DNA of 64,000 bases from the NCBI RefSeq assembly GCF_921293095.1, contig NC_060258.1, positions 4,588,001 to 4,652,000 on the forward strand, read 5' to 3'. Under the pieces are notes generated by a model, which saw nothing but the letters and a program-made list of their open reading frames with translations, did no database searches and was not told where the DNA came from. Every line of letters begins with the position of its first letter. Position 1 is the stretch's first letter. Source of the stretch: Ischnura elegans (Eukaryota; Arthropoda; Insecta; Odonata; Coenagrionidae). Shown here piece by piece: positions 1 to 12,237 of the stretch. Both the position numbers and the translations under genes were made by a program.

Positions 1-812
1 ACCGTTGCACCTTTCTGCAAAAACTGATTGACAACAATTTATATACTGAAGATCCAATTAAACACATGCTCTCATAACCAAAAAGAGTGGCATTAAGACA
101 TAATTTATGTTTCACTGCTTACTGGGAACCATTGTAATAGAATACATTAATCGTGAAGCATAAATACTTTTTGAGGATGTAATTCGTCCTTTAATTTAAA
201 AAAATAACTAGTGTTACTTGTCAGACAAACATAACTATCAGACACCTCTTGCGGCGAGGTTATGTTGTGCTGCTCAGATGATCTCTTTTACCAACAGCAT
301 ATTGCTGAGAACATCGTAATTTCTAGGTACACGTAGGTTCAAGGTGCACCGCTCTTTCCTACTGAAATGCATATTATTGGAACCCTTCAACAGGCAAGAA
401 AATACGTCGAAGGAGTCCTGGTATATGGTGATTGTTTAGATTGTTCATCTTTGTTGATTGCTGACCAAGATAGAAGAAAAATGATGCTGAGCGAAGCTCA
501 TGGCCCCTTTGAGTGAACTAATGATGTGGACCAAACTCACGTGGGGCTGGCTCTAGGTTATGAAGCGTGGAAAAGACAGATAAGGCTTTGAACATCTAAG
601 GAAGATATTGTACCTCAAACTCAAGAAGCTGACCCTTTTTGACGTTCAGAAGATTCAGGCAGTGATTTTGAAGACCAACTTGGTAATTTCACCGGCTTAA
701 AACAGAATTTCATCAAAATTTTTCAAAAAACCTGAACACATAAAAATAATGATGAGATTTTATTAGAAAGAAAAAAACATTCCTTGAAAATAAACGAAGT
801 AATCAGTTTTTT
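1..812. other. No recognisable gene
   Basis: AT-rich sequence. Short open stretches between about 250 and 700 on the plus strand read with several stops and resemble no family I recognise; they could be a decayed coding region. No RNA gene or intact repeat end was seen. Confidence 0.4.
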
Positions 813-1256
813 AGGGATGGACGGATCCAGGATTTTTATCGGATTCGAATCTGGTCCTTGATTTTCGGAGCTGGATCTTTCGGATTTCATATTTTCGGAT
901 TAAAATGCATTTTCAAATTCCTGTCGCTGAGATACCCCGATGATTGCTCAACCTCTTGGGAAGAGTCACACTATGTGCCAGTCGTATTTTGCCTTTTTTA
1001 TTTTCCATGACTGAAATTCTCCAACGGAACCTCTGCGAGAGCTTTCAAACAAAACGGTTCATGTGTAGGACAAAAATCGAATGCGACAGCGCATTCGAAG
1101 ATATAATCGTGAATAGAATCTATATCCACCCTTACGGGCACTGAAGCTATTATTCAAAATTTCGGATCCAGATCCGATGTCATCCGCGTCTTTGGATCCG
1201 ATGAAGGTCAGTATCCGCGGATATTTGGATCCGAGGTATCCGATCCGACCATCCCT
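813..1256. mobile_element. hAT-type MITE, 444 bp
   Basis: The ends are inverted: AGGGATGGACGGATCC at the left and CGGATCGGACCATCCCT at the right. The sequence next to both ends is rich in GGATCCGA-like words. Flanking 8-mers are AGTTTTTT (805-812) and AGTTTTAA (1257-1264), six of eight identical, as expected of an old hAT 8-bp target duplication. There is no transposase. A left-end fragment of the same family lies near 23119. Confidence 0.6.
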
Positions 1257-1509
1257 AGTTTTAAGTTAAAATACTTTACTCGAAAGAGATAAATTCATAG
1301 ATACAGAAGTTCAGGACGCGTATTGAGTACGCTTAACGGTGGCAAATTGAACTAAGAGGTGGCCCACTGGGTACATATGGCAGTAATGAGAGGTTAATGA
1401 TATATCATTTGTGGATTATGCATCCCTATGCCTCAGCTGCTTCCCAAGGCGAAGAAGTGGATGCTGGGATTTGATTTTGCCATTCTGATTTCCGAATATA
1501 TTCATTTAA

Positions 1510-2256
1510 CCCTTTCGCTGCTGTTCAATCTCCGAAAACCTTCTCCTCACATGCGGCGAAAATGTTAAAATGCATTTCATGGGCCCATGGAGCAGTTCCA
1601 GGATGGGCGTGGTACACTCTCCGAGGGGTCGCTAATCCACGACCCTATCCTTGACCAGCTCACCCACGCTGGACCGTCTCATCGACCCTACCAGCGGGGG
1701 GCCTACCTCCCGAAAAGCGACCGCTCTGACTTCATTTTGAAATTCTATCAATCAATCCAATCATCGAAAAATTATTGTTTTCATCGCACTCCTGCCAATC
1801 AAGGAATCAAGCATGTCTTTGAACCGTGTTTCTACGATGAAAAATAACGATTTTTGTAACTTGTCTAGAAACGTGGCTGTAGACAACCGGAAAAATGACC
1901 ATTTTAGCAAAGTTAACAAAATCGTTATTTTTCATCGCAGAAACACGGTTCAAAGACGTACTTGACCGCTTGATCGGAAGGAGTGCAATGAAAACAATCA
2001 TTCTTCGATGATCGGATTGAGTGATTGATTTTCAACTTGCAGTCGGAGAGGTCACTTTTCGGGAGGTAGGCTGCCTGCTCGTAGGGTCGAGGAGACGGTC
2101 CTGCGTGGGTGAGCTGGTCCAGTATAGGGTCGCGGATTAGCGACCCTTCGAAGTGCTTCGGCGAAAGTGCTGACCGCATGGCAGGGAGGAAGAAGAAGTA
2201 TGTCCACAGCAGTCTGCCGTGCGGACGTACTAGGTACGTCCACAGCAGTGAAAGGG
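1510..2256. mobile_element. piggyBac-type foldback MITE, 747 bp
   Basis: TTAA flanks both ends (1506-1509 and 2257-2260). The ends are CCCTTTCGCTGCTG and its near complement CAGCAGTGAAAGGG. Almost the whole element is an imperfect inverted repeat: 1600-1850 pairs with 1925-2180, including GTTTCTACGATGAAAAATAACG against its complement, cut here by a central spacer. No protein of its own; the open frames inside are mirror images of the two arms. TTAA plus CCC-starting termini is the piggyBac signature. Confidence 0.7.
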
Positions 2257-2260
2257 TTAA

Positions 2261-4570
2261 AATGGATTTATATCTTATGAATACAAAATTGAAAAATAGA
2301 GTAGTTACTAGCTTTGATTAGCGATTAGAATACAAATTTTAAGGATGGAGTCGACTGAGGAGCACAGCACTAAAAAGCATCATGGCAAATAGGAAAAGAA
2401 CATCAGGAAGACCACCTGCATTTCGTTAGAAAAAAATCATAATAGAATTTGATGTGCTACATGGGATACTCATTTCAAACCAAAAGAAATCACTGACACT
2501 TTTAGCCATACCAAATTTATTCAATCTAAATGGAGCATGATGATATGCAATATTGGATAAAGTTTAACAACAGTTTGCTGCACAAATTAAAAAATTCCTT
2601 GTGTAATCAGATCATATTCAATGAAATTCTTTTCCACAAATTGTGCCTTAAATTGCATTGTAACAGAATATAGTACGGTACCACGAAAGAAAATAATTTA
2701 ATTACAAAAAAATGCATACATTTACACCTGCATGATAATTGAATTCATTATTGGAACAAATAAATACATAGTTCCTTATAGTATCAAACATTTTTAAAAA
2801 GAAAAATAAATGTGAAGAAAAATAATGCAAAATAAATAAGAACAGGCAATACCTTAAGTGAGGATATCTTGCCGTTCCTCTTCAGGGATAAGCCAACAGA
2901 TACAAAAGGGAATTATTCAGAGATGCATATTTTTTCTCATTGATATGCATTAATTATCCTAGATTATCAATTACAAGCAATAATCATAAATCAATTACCA
3001 TGTAAAATGTGTGCCATCAGACATGATAATAAAATATTTTTTAACAATCCAGATATAATAAGACTACAGTAATATATCTCAAATAAGATTTAAATAATAT
3101 ATTTCAGATGAGATAATGAAATGATTATATTCTACTCATATATAATTGAAAAAAGTTACAAACTCTTGATGGTTTATCTGGCTGTAACAACTGACATGGT
3201 GTACCAAAGGTATAATTATTATCAATCCAGAAAAATATTACAAAAATCAATTATTATGAGCACAAAGTAAATGTCCATAAGCACATACTACCAACAAATA
3301 TATATGTTCTTTAGGAAACAAATATACATAAATGGCACCACATTTCTATTACCCCCAGGCTGCAGAGTGAAGATTGATATTGTTTCACACAAAATTACAG
3401 AAAGGAATGACTAAGAAATACTAATGCCAAAAATTAAAAAAAATCAGAAAAAACGAAAATCCTAAAAAATAATAAATAACTCAAATCTAGTATCTAGTGA
3501 GAGAACTGATGAACAAATATTCATTTTAAACAATAGGCCCCACAATTATAATTAATCCCAAAGAATGACTGCATCAAAAAGGCATAAAACAGAAAAAGCT
3601 ACATTTCATATGCAGAGAACGGGTTAAGTGTTTAACCATTATATTCACTTTACTCCTTGAAAACCAAGCCTGCAATCGTGAGAATTAGGAGACATTTACT
3701 GTTGCTTATAAATAAGCAAATGCCTACTTTTTCCAGCCAACTGAATACTATACAAAAGATATGTGAATGCTGAAAATGTATGTGTGCATGAATGAAGGCA
3801 ATGATCTTCTCTAGCACCGTGGAAAACTTTAGAACCAAATAGCATAAAAATGAACTAAGGCCACAAACGTATAGGAAAATTAATCTAAGAACTATTTTAC
3901 ATTACTTAATTATGACATTTCTTAATTGTCTTCCAACATTACCCAAAAAAATTGAAACAAAAATCTCATCTACACCTCTGTTTAAGTATGACTTAAGGTT
4001 GTAAAATTAAATTCTACATCAAATTTGAATTATACACCATATCTTTGAAATAAGTACTACTTGACAAATATACTGCACTGCAAAATATTATGACCACATC
4101 ATTACCGTTGCAAAATCTAGGGAAATGTCTTTCAAGTGCACGGGTCAAACAAGGCCAGAGCAATGAACCAAAACAAACCAATGTTCACTAAAGGGTTAAA
4201 AAAACATAAGTGAATCCTGCAAAATATAATTCCAACAATAAGAAGAGAGCAGCATATGTTCCAAATAGATTTGTGTGCACGATGGATTTCAGCTTAATAA
4301 ATTGTGAGATTACATTGCTAAGCCAAAATGGTATGTTGCTTCCATATACTTATAGGGTACATGGGATGTAAATAGAAATATTATCAAAAATACAAATATC
4401 CCTGCAGCATAACTAAGAAAAGACTCATTAAATTATGTTTCCAAAAATTATATCAACATGCAACTCACAATGTGTTTATAAACCTAATAAAAAAGTGCCA
4501 TGTACCTAACATGAAATCAACGAAAATGACTGAGTGTAAACATTGTAATGATTGCACGAAACAGTAGTGT
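2261..4570. other. AT-rich non-coding stretch
   Basis: No long open frame, RNA gene or repeat end was recognised. It lies 3' of the minus-strand gene at 4571-6781 and may include its 3' UTR and downstream DNA. Confidence 0.4.
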
Positions 4571-6781
4571 TTAAGTTAACCCAACAAAAACATGTGAAGC
4601 TCTATGAAAATGAATGAATTTAAACAGAATTTTCCTCTCAACAACCGGCTCCATCACAATCTCCAAGTATGCGAGGCCAAATTCATCTCTGAAAAAAAAT
4701 ATAAATTAATGGAGGCCTACATGAAAAAAGTATGCAATTACAACCAAAATTCAATTTTATCATAAGGTGAATGTTCATAATGAGATAAAATATTACCCCT
4801 ATTTAAAAAAATGCAATGGATATAATTATAACCATATTTTATTTTTTAAGTAAAAAATATTGGAAGACTTTCACTACTGTTTGGAATTTACTTGTGCATT
4901 ACTAGATTGATATATCATGGACATGCATATAGACAATCTTCAACTTCCTTGCATTATATTAACTTTAAACTTCAAAAGATTAGAGTTATATGGTTTTGAA
5001 TATTCACCATCTTAAACTTATGGCAACTGTAAGCATATTACAGCTAAAAAAACACGTTAGCTTTTCAATAGAAATCTGCAACTCTGAAATTGGACAGGTA
5101 GAATTTTCAACTGAACTTCATTGATATTAAATACATATGTTAAAATTACAACACCTCTCCACCATTACATCAAAATACTCATAGAACACTTGGGAGGGAC
5201 ATCTAAGGATTGAGAATTCAATGTACCGGAAGTTTCATTTCACCCCTTCATGTCAAACTTATTTCCAATGAGTGGCCCACTTTTGGGAAATCTTGGAAAA
5301 TAAAATTATGGACTAACCTTTTCAATTATTCAAACCTTTGTTTATATTTATTTGTATTAATTATCGATTTATTTGCTAATACAGCTTCAAATAATGATTT
5401 CAATGTTTTAATGAAGACCATAATGTAAAGAAAAAAGCGTAAGTAATAGATATAAACCCACCTTTGCACTGGCTAAAAGTGTTCCAACCACACTGTCAGA
5501 ATACAGAGAAAGGATATGGTAATCATGCTGCAGAATAGCTCTTTCTTCTGTGGATCCACATTCAGTAATAATAAGAGGGACAGCAGCAGCGAGGTAATTA
5601 ATCCTTGCCAACTGCAACATCTGATTCAATGCAAAATTGATACTCAAATGAAATCCCTCTCCCCTCTTCTTCCTCTCCTCCAACTCCTCTAGAGCCCTCA
5701 TCCAGTCACTCTCGCGTTCCACATCTCCCTTGCTATACGGCCTCCCCTCATTATCAAAAACTAATTTCAGGGATAATTGTGAGAGGGCCCAAGCTAACCT
5801 AGAACATACAAATTTCTCCCTAACACCAGAACAATCCATTGCACCCAAATACACAGTCTCACTCTCAAAATCACAAAAGGAACACCATTGACTCCCATCC
5901 CACTGAATCCCATCCAAATACACAACCTTCCCCTTCATCCTTCCAATTCTCTCAGATTCAAAGTCAACCATGACTTTCACCCGATCATTCCCACACAAAT
6001 ATTTAATAATACACGCAGTGATTTCATCTCCATCATACAGTCTCTCATACAATATACGCATTCCATCAACTCCATTTCCATGCACTATCCTAGTCTTTCG
6101 CATCATGGCATCCACACACTCCTGCCTTGCTCTGGCCGGATCGGATGTAGGTTGACTTAAAGATGCCTCCCCACTGAGTCCAAAATTGATTGATGTCACA
6201 TTCTCTGCTGTTGACGTCACGGCCTCTTCCAGACAATGCAACAGTGTGTCTCGGCCACACACCTGTGCCTTCAGTTCTTCCAAAGATGAGCTCAGCTGTC
6301 GCACAAGAGATTTCATCTCTCGCCTCAATGAGTCCACAGAGGACTTGAGAGATGCAACATCACATTCTGGGCCAGCCACGGGTGTTACATGATCAGTGCT
6401 TCTACTCGAAGATGCTCCCAGACGACGCAAAATAACTTGGTCTCTCCTGTGAACCAACGCCACCAAATTCAGCACTTTTGAGCGTTCTACATCATCAGGG
6501 AACTGCCGCACCATCTCCTCAGCTGATGACAATGCATTCTGTTGACGGTCATCTGTAATCTCTGTGTCGGCCCCTCTCGCCAATAACTCCTGCACCCAAT
6601 CAGCCTTACCGAGTCCCACCCCAACATGCAAGAGTGTTCTTTGCCGTGGATAACAAACATCTACATCTTCCAGCATGTCCAGTAGCTCTTTATGCTGGAG
6701 CAATGAACCAATAAACAATCCATTTAAAAGCCTCTCCTCAACAAATAGCTCTGAGCCTCTAGCACAAATGTTGCCTGTCAT
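4571..6781 (-). CDS. Ankyrin-containing protein with degenerate zincin-like domain, probable host gene
   Basis: The main exon (6781-5462) encodes 440 residues. Residues 48-80 resemble one ankyrin repeat (TLLHVGVGLGKADWVQELL then ARGAD). Residues 142-195 are heptad-rich, likely coiled coil. Residues 222-440 recall arthropod ankyrin proteins with a compact metallopeptidase domain (MVDFES near 271, YLGA near 311, DNEGRPY at 343-349), but where HExxH would be expected the sequence reads LAWALSQLSLKL, so zinc catalysis is unlikely. The exon ends AAG/GTGGGT. Two further exons look coding and join each other in phase: 5202-5155 and 4688-4571, giving VMVERDEFGLAYLEIV and a TAA stop. The join from the 440-aa exon to 5202 is out of phase, so a small exon or another donor is missing from my model. 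The start is either the ATG at 6781 or an AG acceptor just inside it, in which case an upstream exon exists. The family assignment is from memory. Confidence 0.5.
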
Positions 6782-7530
6782 TATTTCAAAAAAAGGAAAT
6801 AATTTAATTGGGTGGGTGTCAGATTTAGCAGACGGGGAGGTGTCAATGGGAACCAGGCGAGGTGGCGATGTTCAGTGAGAATAAAAAGGCTGTCTCAGTG
6901 TTGCTACTCAAGGATGAAATATTGACTGCAAAGAAACAGAATGAATGTGAAATTATTAGCATAAAAATTGGCCATAGCAGTGTGGGAACATAATAATTAG
7001 CATAAATGTGACTCGTAAGACTCATAAGAGTGGCATTTTTTTTAATGAAATCACTCACAACCATAATTTCTTCAAGAAATTAGCAATTTCGCTGGAGACA
7101 AAAATAGATATAGCTACCCTAAATCAAGTTGGGGAGAGTTTTCTACCAGCAACCAAGCGGGAGTACTGATCGTATACTAACCTTAAAAAAACCTAAAAAA
7201 TGAAACAAGTGAGGTTATAAATAAAATAGCGAAGATATACACGAAAATATATGAGGTGACATGAAAACATTGGCAAATAGGCCGCCGATAAAGATAAAAA
7301 CGGAAAAAATACGAACAATAGAGGAAATTCAAAAGATGTAGATGCTATTTGAAGGAAGTTCAACATATTTAAATTAAAGGTAACAATTTTCCACAATATT
7401 TCATGTACAAGACCAGTACCAGATTATGGCTCTGTGAAGCAAAACGTCGTCAATTACAGCGCATTGAAATATTATGGAAAAGTGCTACCATCTTTTAGTT
7501 AAATAGAATTAATGTTCAGAAGTAAGTACT
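6782..7530. other. Region upstream of the ankyrin gene
   Basis: AT-rich. Possible promoter or 5' intron of the minus-strand gene; a pyrimidine-rich tract ending in AG lies beside 6775. No core promoter motif can be assigned with confidence. Confidence 0.3.
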
Positions 7531-8150
7531 TAACCCGTTAACGCCTAGCGGTACCATATGGTACCAGCCGGTAGCGCAATGCTAAACGTAACTTTTGTGT
7601 CACTTATTTTAATGAATGTTGGTTATTGAGAGCTTAATCATAATGACAATGTTTTGATTTACATTTCCCCGAAACATTTGCTTTTTTAAAGCTGAATTTA
7701 ACGTACTTACAGCCGTGCGAAAAATCCACAGAGAAAAAATCATTCGCCTTGACCGGGATTCGAACCCGGATCCCTCGGTCAAGGCGAATGATTTTTTCTC
7801 TGTGGATTTTTCGCACAATTGTGCATTGCGGGTGACTTCCGTAAAAGTTATCACCGTGGCTAGTCCCGGTATACTTAAATTAGTACTTACAGCCGTTTGA
7901 AAATTGAGGATTTTCAGCTATCCGAGAAAAACTGAATTTTTAGTGCAAGCATTTCGATTTTCCTTACTTGCGTATTATGTAATCACAATACGAAGATGTT
8001 TTTATGTAATTATTATTGTTATAACATGTACATTTCATATTAAGTATAGTGTCTTTATGTGAGCCTAATATTTGGGAAGTTATGATGCAAAACATTTTAG
8101 TGGTACCATATGGTACCACTAGGCGCTTGCACTACCGTGCCTTGGCGGAA
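7531..8150. repeat. Inverted repeat with GGTACCATATGGTACC palindromes
   Basis: TTAACCCGTTAACGCCTAGC at the left leads into a perfect 16-bp palindrome GGTACCATATGGTACC; a second copy of the palindrome, followed by the complement of GCGCCTAGT, lies near 8101-8125. The left edge (TTAACCC) looks piggyBac-like, but no matching right TTAA end was found, so the family is left open. Confidence 0.4.
7717..7882 (-). mobile_element. tRNA-derived snapback SINE-like insertion, 166 bp
   Basis: The 14-mer GTACTTACAGCCGT occurs at 7703-7716 and again at 7883-7896, a target-site duplication of the length made by LINE-driven insertion. On the minus strand the insert has a perfect box B (GGTTCGAATCC). Its first half is a long, essentially perfect hairpin with arms of about 40 bp, and the tRNA T-arm forms the loop. 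No upstream box A was convincing. Confidence 0.6.
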
Positions 8151-8651
8151 AGCGTAAATATGAATATTTCTGTTGTTTTCGTTTTCTAACAGTTCTTTAT
8201 TTTACAGTTATTTATTTTTCATCATTTATATTAAAACTTTTGCGTTATGTAAATATTATAACGCAAATAAAATGTGTACATAAGTTAATTTTTTATTATA
8301 AGGACGTCATCCAAGTACATAAGCCCCTAAATTGTCCAAATTTTTTCAGAATCTCGTACCCTCACGAGGGCTCAAGGAGTGGGAGGCATGATTGAATACC
8401 TGAATCCTATTTAGAAAAACGTAAATAGGAAGAGTATCCGTGTACTCAATTAGGTAGGGGGTATGATGAGGAATAAGGGGGCTTTTGCTAAGGGGAAAAT
8501 TCAATCACGGCTGGCAGCAAGAGACGACCACGTGACAGGCATCACTTTGACAAGAGCAGGCTAATCCTAATTTTTGTCTAACATATCTCAAGATACTTTG
8601 CACAATTTCATGTGCTAGTAAAATCGAAATAACTTACACATACTGCTTATA

Positions 8652-10664
8652 GGCTGCTATTATGGATGGAATAGCATCATGCTATTCTTCGTTATTGCAA
8701 CCGATGTTGCTTTAATATAGCGTATTGCAACGCCTATGCTATTTGGTATTACGAACGGTTGCAATTCGTGTTTTTACTACACCGGAAGACGTAATTCTCA
8801 GAATAGCATAGGCCCGTTGCTATTTACTATTATGAACGGCGAATTGCAACCGGTAGGCTTGCTATAATATTACGCGGTCTTCGATGCCGAGCAATTCGGT
8901 ATTGCAACCAGAAAACGTGCGCATTGCGATGTCGAATTGTTTTTCTGAGGTTAAAGTAACCTAATCAAGCATTGAAAAATGGAATAATAGCCAAAAATAA
9001 AATGATATCAGCTTTATTTTAATTAAATAATAGTAGCATAAGTGATGAATATTTAACTAGTTAAGTGATTTGGTTAGGAATTAACATTCGAGCTTAATAT
9101 ATGAAGCACAAGCTTGCTTCATCGACAGTACGAAAACAATAACAATTAATGCAAAGAATTACTACCATTAGCCCAAATTATACGTGTTTTATTCATATTT
9201 ACAATTCATAATTTTATTTCATCACTTGACTTGCTACTAAAAATATCCTCAATGTAGGCTATCAGGTCGATTCTTGAAAAATTTCAAGCTTGTGTTAACA
9301 CACTAACTCGCCAAATATATTAATAGTTATAGCTTTCAATGAAAACCATATATTACCATAATAATACCATATACTTTGATCAGCCGTTCATTTCCTCAAT
9401 TGGACAGTATATACAAATACATGCAACGAGTCGAAATTGTTTTCCCCACTATTCGCTGCCTTCTACAATTAAAACTAAAAATTTACTAAATTATAAACAC
9501 GGGCAGTCGACTTGAATTACTTGCTTGAAAACAAAGGATTTCTCCGAACACCAATAAAGTTTCCGAACAAATATGATTCACCACAAACGTTTAATGGAAT
9601 ATCCATGCACTACATCATTAATGCAATATATATCATGTGGAATTGAATACAAATTGTTTCCTCTATAGACAAGTATGTTATTCACACAATTAAGTTTCAG
9701 TTTATCGGCACAGTTCAGGGTCTATCAAAAATTTCAGTGAGCACATAATAAAATCAGCTGATACGAAAACAATGATAACTGACACAACAGCACTTTCCAC
9801 ACGATTCACTATTGCTAGATTCACTTTTTCACAGCTGTTCCATCCATCCTCAAATTCACCATCACCTCCCTCTGCTTTTTCCAAATATGCAGCTGAAATA
9901 TCGATACTATTCCATCATAATACATGAAAGCACAGCTGTGACGTTGCCACCTACTTCATTTCCTAAACAGAGAATGAACACTGAAATTAGGGAGTCATAT
10001 AATATATAGATAACATTAGAAACGAAAGCTTCTAGTTCATACAGTAAAACGATATCGTCACGAGCAATACAATAAAAGTTGATACATATTAATTCTGATA
10101 TGCAACAAACAGACTTCGAAGCCTAACACATTTACGAAGAAAATCAAACATATTTAGCTTTCAATGATTATTTCGCATAGCATATATCTCACGGTAAAGG
10201 ACCGATCGGATATAGGTAAATCATTGAATATTTATGTCTGATAAATCATCATTATAACAACGAAATTATGACCTAACCCACCTGTCTGAAGCCATTGGGA
10301 AATTATCACAACCACAACAAACAGCTGATTTCTTAAATGAGATTTTCAAAGCGTATTATATATTTCCAAGGTTTAATATAATTTTTAAATGTAAATAAAG
10401 CAATTATTTATAATTTCAAGTCAATATTCCGTAAAATACAGAAAAATATATAAAATATCTTCTCCCTCATTGGTTACGCAAACTGTTCAGAAAGTTTTTC
10501 ATACGGGAAGAGGCGGAGCTTCCAAATAGCTCGCGCAAGAAATAGCATGCTGCTATTCCGAACAAAATTATTACTACGCTTCATTCATAATACGGGGTCG
10601 TTGCTATAATGACCCGCAGAATAGCGTATGCTATTTTTTGCAACGCTTATCCATAATAGCAGCC
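8652..10664. mobile_element. Non-autonomous TIR element, 2.0 kb, family unassigned
   Basis: The left end GGCTGCTATTATGGAT matches the complement of the right end ATCCATAATAGCAGCC exactly over 16 bases. Both flanks read ATA, a possible 3-bp target duplication. Subterminal regions at both ends are full of short palindromic words built on AATAGCAT, ATTGCAACC and GCTATTC. The interior has no long open frame. The superfamily cannot be set from these data; a 3-bp duplication would allow Harbinger, though the usual TWA is not seen. Confidence 0.55.
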
Positions 10665-10939
10665 ATAATGTAGGGTGTGCTGCTGCAAAGAGAGGATGAA
10701 TAGTCTTTCTGACTGAGGAAAATTGAATAACGAGTGGACGCCAATTTCGCTCGAATTTGAAGTTGGTGTTCGAAAAGGTGGACAATCAGCTGAGTTTATC
10801 TCAAGAAATGTCTGAGAATTTTCAAAAGTGTAATGAAGCTGAGCCGTAAAGCACCCAAAAGGTATAAAAATAGGGAGGAAGGACGCGTTTTTGATGATGA
10901 AGAGGTCGTTAAGTACGAAAGAATTTCTCGTAATTCTGA

Positions 10940-11905
10940 TTACCAACTCACTGTTTCACGAAGCATCCCCAACCAGATTATTTGAAGTGTTCTTTGATGA
11001 AAATGTCCTTACGCACTAAGTGTTAGAGTTGAATAGGTGTGTAAAATTCTGCAACTGTTATGACCCAAATATAACACATGAGGTACTGAAAATATTTGTA
11101 GAAATTCTTTTTATAAGTTGGCATAAAACGGCTCCCAGTAAAAGGCACTATTTTGAGGCAGCACTGAACGCCAGAAATAATCTTGTTTATTACACAATGA
11201 GACGTAACATAACTTCGTTCTACAACTTCGTAGGCTTATTCATTGCGGTGATTACACCGATATGGATAAGTCAGATAAGATTTGGAAAATGCGCCCTTTT
11301 AGGGGCATGGCAAAAGAAAGATTCGGCGGATATTTCAGAGAAAAGCAGCCCTCGAGTTTCAATGAGTCGTTAATGTTCTCTTTTGGAAGACATGGCTGTT
11401 CGAAATTCATGCAGGGGAGGCCAATTACGTTTGGCTAGAAAGTGTGGTGCATCAAGAGCTCAGATAGCTACTTCGTAAAACTCAGGAATGTGGAAGCCTA
11501 TGAAAAAGGAATTGGGAAAGAGGGCGACAAAAAGGTTGTGGCTCATTTTTACTTGGATTCTAGAGGCAATGATGCCCAACGAATGGATGCTGGTGCGGAA
11601 ATCCTGAAAAAACATAACTCAGCTTGAGTTCCGATGGCCAGTAGTTTAATCACAGCTGGATACAAGGATCCCCTAAAATATCAAGGACGTGCTCAATTTA
11701 CCAGAAGTGCGACTGGAATGGATAAAGAAATTGATTTGTAATGGATTCATGTTTCAAAGATCATTGACATTTGGTATCATTGGCATTCAACTGACAGCGG
11801 CCTATCTTTTTCCCAGTGCCCCTGTTAGGATCGACGGGCACAACCAACAAAGAAAATCCAAGCCCAAGCGGAGACGGTGTGCTACTAATAACTGAACCAG
11901 TAGAA
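10940..11905 (+). pseudogene. piggyBac transposase remnant
   Basis: Pieces in two or more frames match piggyBac transposase landmarks: LFEVFFDEN near 10975, then NCYDPNITHEVLKIFVEILF and KRHYFEAALNARNNLVY (frame 11020-11373), the RHGCSKFMQGRPITFG segment near 11390-11432, and KVWCIKSSDSYFV after it. The catalytic centre is interrupted and the reading frame is broken by several stops and frameshifts, so it cannot make transposase. No TTAA-flanked termini could be tied to it; the 5' end may be hidden next to the element ending at 10664. Confidence 0.7.
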
Positions 11906-12165
11906 TAAGAATAGAATGCTTTGAATGCAATGCAGTGACTGCTTTGTTCATTTCCATGAGCGGCAACGACTGACAAGGGTAGACCACGAAAGTTGCTCCG
12001 CCTTTTTCAATGCCGTATTTTTTATGGCCTTCGGAATGGTGAACACATCCCTGAACTAGTAGTGGTTCCGTTGAATGGGCCTTAGTTTGGCTGTAATTAA
12101 TTAATTTTCATGCGGTACTTTTCACAAGCCGCGTATAGTTTCATGATATTGTCCTTTCATCAGGA

Positions 12166-12237
12166 GGGTCAGGTGGGGTAGTGGTTAGCGTTTATGGCTA
12201 CCACCCGGGGGACCAGGGTTCAAGGCTCCGTGATGGC
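12166..12237 (+). repeat. tRNA-derived unit (box A and box B), left arm
   Basis: GGGGTAGTGGTTAGCG resembles box A, and GGGTTCAAGGCTCC resembles box B about 35 bases later; CTACCACCCGGGGGACC between them recalls the anticodon arm of tRNA-Gly. Acceptor-stem pairing is not convincing, so it is scored as a tRNA-derived SINE head or tRNA pseudogene, not a working tRNA. Confidence 0.5.

Noticed and set aside
250-700. Decayed coding region of a known transposase
   Set aside because: The translated pieces show no family motif that I can name.
5290-5305. 11-nt micro-exon that would correct the phase of the ankyrin gene
   Set aside because: The acceptor and donor are plausible, but an 11-nt exon cannot be supported by sequence alone.
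12166-12237. Working tRNA gene
   Set aside because: Box A and box B are good, but the acceptor stem does not pair well and the unit lies in a duplicated repeat.
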